From Acanthaster planci (Eukaryota > Echinodermata > Asteroidea > Valvatida > Acanthasteridae), in the NCBI RefSeq assembly GCF_001949145.1, contig NW_019091705.1:123904-134836 (forward strand): DNA of 10,933 nucleotides. Direction: 5' to 3'. How positions within the stretch are numbered: position 1 is the stretch's first letter; each line of letters opens with the position of its first letter. The notes below the pieces were generated by a model that did no database searches, had not been told where the DNA came from, and saw only the letters and a list, made by a program, of their open reading frames with translations. Shown piece by piece: positions 7,569 to 10,933 of this stretch. The position numbers and the translations under genes are program-made.

Positions 7569-8305
7569 GGGATACATGACACCTATTGCAACTAGGTGTT
7601 TTCACGCATGGATGAGGTTTTGAAAGTATATTTCATCGTAGTCTTTAAGCGACAGCTGAAATGAAACCAGAACAAAGTAACTTTAGGATTTTACATTTTG
7701 AAGGAAACAACCGTCACAGAATAATCTGCCTTTAACTGAAAAGATTTGAGTTTAATCTTTACATTTTGCAAGAACTCTGTCAGGTTTGCACAATTGAATC
7801 TAGAACCTATCCAGTGCAGGTAGGTAAATCTTTGCAATATTATTGCGCACATGAATTTGCATGAACAAGGGTGCCTAGGGATGATAATGCCAGAAGTGAA
7901 GGTTGTCAATTAACCCTAACTGTCCCAAATCATTCAACTTCAATACGATTTTATATACACCCTTGGGGGTAGGGTTAATGTATTCATAACTCTTCTCCAG
8001 TTGACTTTACCCAAATACAACTGTAATATTATGTTAATAACACATAGGTTTATTTTCTACATGAGTGTTTCATGGGTTGGTTTTCGTTAGAATCATTCTT
8101 CAAAACTTATAAAACATGATAGGTTGGCTTCATATAAAATCCCCATAGGTGGACCACTTGAAGGTTCCAGAAGCTTGCTGTTTGACCTTCACTTTAAAAT
8201 CCATTGATTGGTGATTTTTGCATCTTTGAGTTATTTTTTCTTCAACATTACTGTTACTTAGTTCCTGACGTGTTTTGTTTTTTTCCCACATGCCTATGCT
8301 TGAAG
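7569..8305. other. Host non-coding DNA, probably intron upstream of the DESI-like exon
   Basis: AT-rich with no convincing coding stretch. A pyrimidine-rich run (about 8271-8288, TGTTTTGTTTTTTTCCC) followed by CTTGAAG ending at 8305 is the probable splice acceptor for the exon that starts at 8306. It contains a short inverted repeat at 7909-7979. Whether the intron reaches left across the whole DIRS element cannot be decided, because no upstream exon is visible. Confidence 0.6.
7909..7979. repeat. Short inverted repeat, possible tiny foldback element
   Basis: ATTAACCCTAAC (7909-7920) and GTAGGGTTAAT (7969-7979) face each other about 48 nt apart; nine bases pair perfectly and the pairing can be extended with mismatches. 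Too short for a firm mobile-element call. Confidence 0.35.
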
Positions 8306-8428
8306 TGGTGAGCGTTACAACCTGTTTGAGCACAACTGCAACACGTTCAGTGATGAGGTGTGCCAGTTTCTGACTGGAAACAGCATCCCATCATTTATCC
8401 TCAATCTACCACAAGAGGTCATGAACAC
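8306..8428 (+). CDS. DESI/PPPDE-family isopeptidase, internal exon with catalytic Cys
   Basis: The 123-bp exon encodes 40 full codons plus a split codon at each side. It begins [18 protein letters not shown] and continues [12 protein letters not shown] to LPQEVMN. EHNCNxFS..V.QFLTG is the signature of the DESI-1 (PPPDE2) deSUMOylating isopeptidases, cytosolic or nuclear papain-like cysteine proteases that remove SUMO from selected proteins. The Cys at 8337-8339 is the expected nucleophile; the catalytic His lies in an earlier exon outside the window. The acceptor AG at 8304-8305 follows a pyrimidine tract, and the donor is AC|GTAAGT at 8429. Both flanking introns are phase 2, so the exon length is a multiple of three. 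No frameshift or stop suggests a live gene. The paralogue DESI-2 is less like this sequence; DESI-1-like is my call from memory. Confidence 0.88.
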
Positions 8429-8795
8429 GTAAGTTAAATCATGCTTTCTGTATTTTGAAAAAAAAAAGATTTGGCTGATTTGAATGGAACTATAATCTTT
8501 TGTGCTGAAAAGGCGCATTTCTGAAATCCTTTAAAGAAATGACTTCACTTCTGTTTATTGTTGGCTGTTTCTGGCAAACTCTTAGTGCATTTGCTGTATG
8601 TCCCTCTGAGATAAAGCCATTTTTATTACAAGTTACAGGTATTAATAGTTTAATTTCCTTAAAATAAATTACATGTAATTTTCACTATCAGTGAACAGCT
8701 GCAATCAGCCTTTGGTTTTACTGAGGGTCTTTCAAAATGGTTGCATGTATGCTTATTCTTTGTATGCCTCATAACTTTTATGTTTTCTCTTTTAG
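8429..8795 (+). other. Intron between the two DESI-like exons
   Basis: 367 bp, GTAAGT donor at 8429-8434 and TTTTCTCTTTTAG acceptor ending at 8795. Joining the exons completes a Thr codon and gives EVMN-T-PIGTMM, matching the LPSEVLSTPFG-type continuation known in DESI-1. The intron is AT-rich with an A-run near 8459-8467 and contains no other feature. Confidence 0.85.
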
Positions 8796-9216
8796 CCCCA
8801 TTGGAACCATGATGAAAGGCTTGATAGATTCTCTGTCAGCCAATCCCACTGGTCGAGCAGAGGGAGCAAACCCTATTACTCACCGGCCAATGTACGATCC
8901 AGTCCCCCTGCCAACCTACCCAGATCCACTCCAGAAAAATCCTTCTGTGCTGACTGCCTCTGCCAAAACTACACCCAAGCCAAAAGAAACACAGCAGAAA
9001 TCCTCAGAGCCATACACATCTCACGAAAGTGCACAAACAAACACACCACCGTCAGAGGCAGCTTCAGCAAACAAGGGGGCTGATGTTGCAACATCCCCAC
9101 AAGAAGAGAGTTCAAGTGTCAATCTGGACTATGATTCAGATGATGAGTTCATAGACTCCCTTCGCCAGTCCACTCCTGCTGAGCCATTGCGGCTTAAGGT
9201 CTTTACTGGAGTTGAT
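8796..9216 (+). CDS. DESI-like isopeptidase, next exon: end of the domain and long acidic disordered tail
   Basis: One base completing a split codon, then 140 codons in the frame of the preceding exon. It opens PIGTMMKGLIDSLSANPTG, corresponding to the last helix of the DESI domain. It continues with a Pro-rich segment (THRPMYDPVPLPTYPDPL), a Ser/Thr/Lys/Gln-rich low-complexity stretch of about 70 residues and an acidic patch DYDSDDEF. It ends RLKVFTGVD before the donor GTGAGT at 9217. Vertebrate DESI-1 is only about 168 residues and ends soon after the domain, so this protein is longer; the last residues look ordered and may start another domain encoded further downstream. If the intron is retained, translation adds three codons and stops at TAG 9226-9228, giving a short form. 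Serine-rich acidic patches like DYDSDDE are candidate casein kinase 2 sites, by inference. Confidence 0.85.
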
Positions 9217-10570
9217 GTGAGTATGTAGTCAAACGAGATTTGGTATTGAATGACAAAACACCCATTGGCAGAAATTCATGTATTGCATTGTATTGTACTG
9301 AAGCCAGAGAGGTTCCCCTGAAATTGCCCAATAAGGAACTCTTAGGGCAACTTCTTAACTGTCTCATACTGACCAGGTTTTTCTATACCATACACACGTT
9401 GTAAATTCTGTTCTATTTTTTTGCACCTGATTTCTAGCAGTTTTTGCAATGACACTAAGTTTACAAGTAGCTGATCATGAGATTTTTTGCTGTATAGTTC
9501 ATCACGTGTCACAAGTGAGATTACATGTACTGTACATGTAATAAGTAATGAACAATTACATGTACCTGGGGGTGTCTTGTCGCAGTTCATTTGATAAAAA
9601 TAAACAGTTATTAACTGCTGTGCTGAAAGCCTTGCATAATTAATTCAAAGTAATGAATGTTTCAGTCCATTGCTGTCCAGAAAGTTGTACAGATACAATG
9701 CACACAGGCATGATGCATTGCTGTATCCATTTAATTTTGATTGCATGAGCTTGCTCAAAAGCAGTATCTTTACATAATAGAAACTATTTTTTGAGGAGAA
9801 TCTACATGAATCTTCAAGCTTAGCAGACATTATGTTAAAGAACTTATACAAAGAAATGAACCCTGCATTTCTGAATGATTGACACATTTATTTCAATGCT
9901 GTCATTCTTTACAATAAGCAAACATGATTCACATTACTTAAGTACTGAGTATGTGGCCATTAACTTGAGCAACATTACATAATGTATCATTTTACATTTG
10001 ATAAATTAGATGACAACATTTAGGTTTAAGGTTAAACAAGAATGCTTTTGTACCCCAACCCCAAACTTCAACCCTTGAAAAAAAAGAGCAGCAGGCAAAC
10101 AGCTGTTGTATTGTATGCCAGTTCATACTTGAGTTTACTTTTATTATAGAACAGAAAAGAGCATAAGTACCAATGAATGGTTTGATTAGTGGTCCCTGCA
10201 TTATAGTTGGAACTATGGGGGAGGCAACTAGCGCATGAAATTGTGGTGCGCGATATCCAACATTGAGGGTAGCATGCATTTCTATCACATGGTCATGTAA
10301 TTGTTCTCCGCCAAATAAAGTGTTGAATTCAAGACAGGTACTCTTGATAATTTGATCACAATTTTGCCATCAGATTTACACGTGCGGGCAGTATAATACT
10401 ACCGAGAAATGAAGAGGGGCCAGTTTGGTACTGTCAAACCAAGAGAAGACAAAGCTGGAGACTATATACTGTACAGAGCTAGTCTTTTACAAGTAGGATT
10501 TGTTGGCTGTAGTTTTCATGAGAAGAATTAGGCACTGTATAATTCAGCTCAATACAGGATTTATGCATTT
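9217..10570. other. Host non-coding DNA downstream of the DESI-like exon (intron or 3' UTR)
   Basis: AT-rich, with no coding segment I can recognise on either strand; minus-strand open frames near 9342-9590 and 9992-10288 have no motif. AATAAA occurs at 9599-9604 and 10314-10319 and would serve a transcript that retains the sequence after 9216, so part of this could be 3' UTR. The strong GTGAGT at 9217 favours intron. Confidence 0.5.
9521..9541. repeat. Palindrome built from TACATGTA units
   Basis: TTACATGTAC (9521-9530) and GTACATGTAA (9532-9541) are reverse complements around one central base. A further TTACATGTAC lies at about 9556-9565. Similar TACATGTA words are scattered through the host DNA of this window but are absent from most of the DIRS interior. 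Confidence 0.6.
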
Positions 10571-10879
10571 AGGGCCAGCGACCATTTAGACCTGGTTTGA
10601 AAAGGCCCCGCCACCCAGTCTATTGTTTGCAAGTACTGGTACATCTATCCCAGAAGGAACCTGATTGTGGTTTTTAATCCTTCAGCTCTATACAATGTTT
10701 ACACTTATCTGCTATAGACCCCTATTCATCTGTGGAAGCATGGTGGGGGAAGCCTTTCATCAGGGACTTTGAAATGCCTGATACCGGTCTGGAGTAGCCT
10801 GAATACCAGGCAGGCATTATACAGGGTGGGCTAGGGGGAGGGGGCCTTTTAAAACCAGGTCTAAATGGTCGCCGGCCCT
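10571..10879. mobile_element. Small non-autonomous DNA transposon (MITE-like) with 39-bp inverted repeats
   Basis: The left arm 10571-10609 starts AGGGCCAGCGACCATTTAGA. The right arm 10841-10879 is its reverse complement with 37 of 39 bases identical. The total is 309 bp. Nothing inside codes for a transposase; the interior has only short AT-rich sequence and a G-rich run beside the right arm (about 10826-10844). TA can be placed on both sides if the termini are taken as GGGCC (TA at 10570-10571 and 10880-10881), which would fit a TA-targeting superfamily such as Tc1/mariner, but one extra T on the right makes this uncertain. The arms are nearly identical, so it is probably much younger than the DIRS copy. 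Confidence 0.8.
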
Positions 10880-10911
10880 TAGTGCCCCTTCCCCTCCTGT
10901 TGACAGAGAGG

Positions 10912-10933
10912 TTATTATTATTATTATTATTAT
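10912..10933. repeat. ATT trinucleotide microsatellite
   Basis: Uninterrupted TTA/ATT repeats from 10912 to the window edge, at least seven units. The array may continue beyond the window. It lies about 30 bp right of the MITE-like element. Confidence 0.85.

Noticed and set aside
8737-8795. Upstream ATG at 8737 as the start of the 163-codon open frame
   Set aside because: The first 20 codons are intron sequence ending in a pyrimidine tract and AG at 8795, and the frame joins exactly to the preceding exon. The ATG is not a real start.
9992-10288. Minus-strand open frame of 98 codons
   Set aside because: There is no recognisable motif and it lies in AT-rich non-coding DNA; this length can arise by chance.
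1-10933. CRISPR array, tRNA or rRNA genes, bacterial operon features
   Set aside because: None is visible; the splice sites, intron structure and retroelement type are animal-like, so prokaryotic features are not expected.

Overview
This window is nuclear DNA of a multicellular animal, most likely a marine invertebrate. The evidence is two spliced protein-coding exons with GT/AG boundaries, long AT-rich non-coding stretches studded with TACATGTA-type palindromes, and two kinds of transposable element. I cannot name the species. Echinoderm, hemichordate, cephalochordate and mollusc would all fit.

Positions 786-7568 are one near full-length but decayed DIRS-type retrotransposon (tyrosine-recombinase class, no LTRs, no integrase) on the + strand. 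It runs: left inverted terminal repeat (786-940), T-rich leader (941-1680), GC-rich degenerate tandem repeats (about 1790-2400), gag remnant (2605-4210), reverse transcriptase remnant (4188-5330), RNase H remnant (5331-5700), a methyltransferase-like domain (5762-6010), tyrosine recombinase remnant (6050-7065), short 3' untranslated stretch, internal complementary region (7277-7374) and right inverted terminal repeat (7399-7568). The terminal structure is unusually readable. The internal complementary region is the reverse complement of the left end followed by the reverse complement of the right end, as expected of a template for closing a circular intermediate. All coding parts are broken by frameshifts and stops, and catalytic residues are lost, often by changes of the CpG-decay type.

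Positions 8306-8428 and 8796-9216 are two consecutive exons, + strand, of a host gene for a DESI/PPPDE-family cysteine isopeptidase (deSUMOylating isopeptidase 1-like). The first carries the HNC catalytic-cysteine motif. The second carries the end of the domain and a long Ser/Thr/Pro-rich, acidic, probably disordered tail. Earlier exons are not in the window, so the DIRS element probably lies in sense orientation in an upstream intron, but this is inference.

Positions 10571-10879 form a small non-autonomous DNA transposon or MITE-like element with 39-bp terminal inverted repeats (37/39 identical). The window ends in an ATT microsatellite. The remainder (1-785, 7569-8305, 9217-10570) shows no gene I can support.
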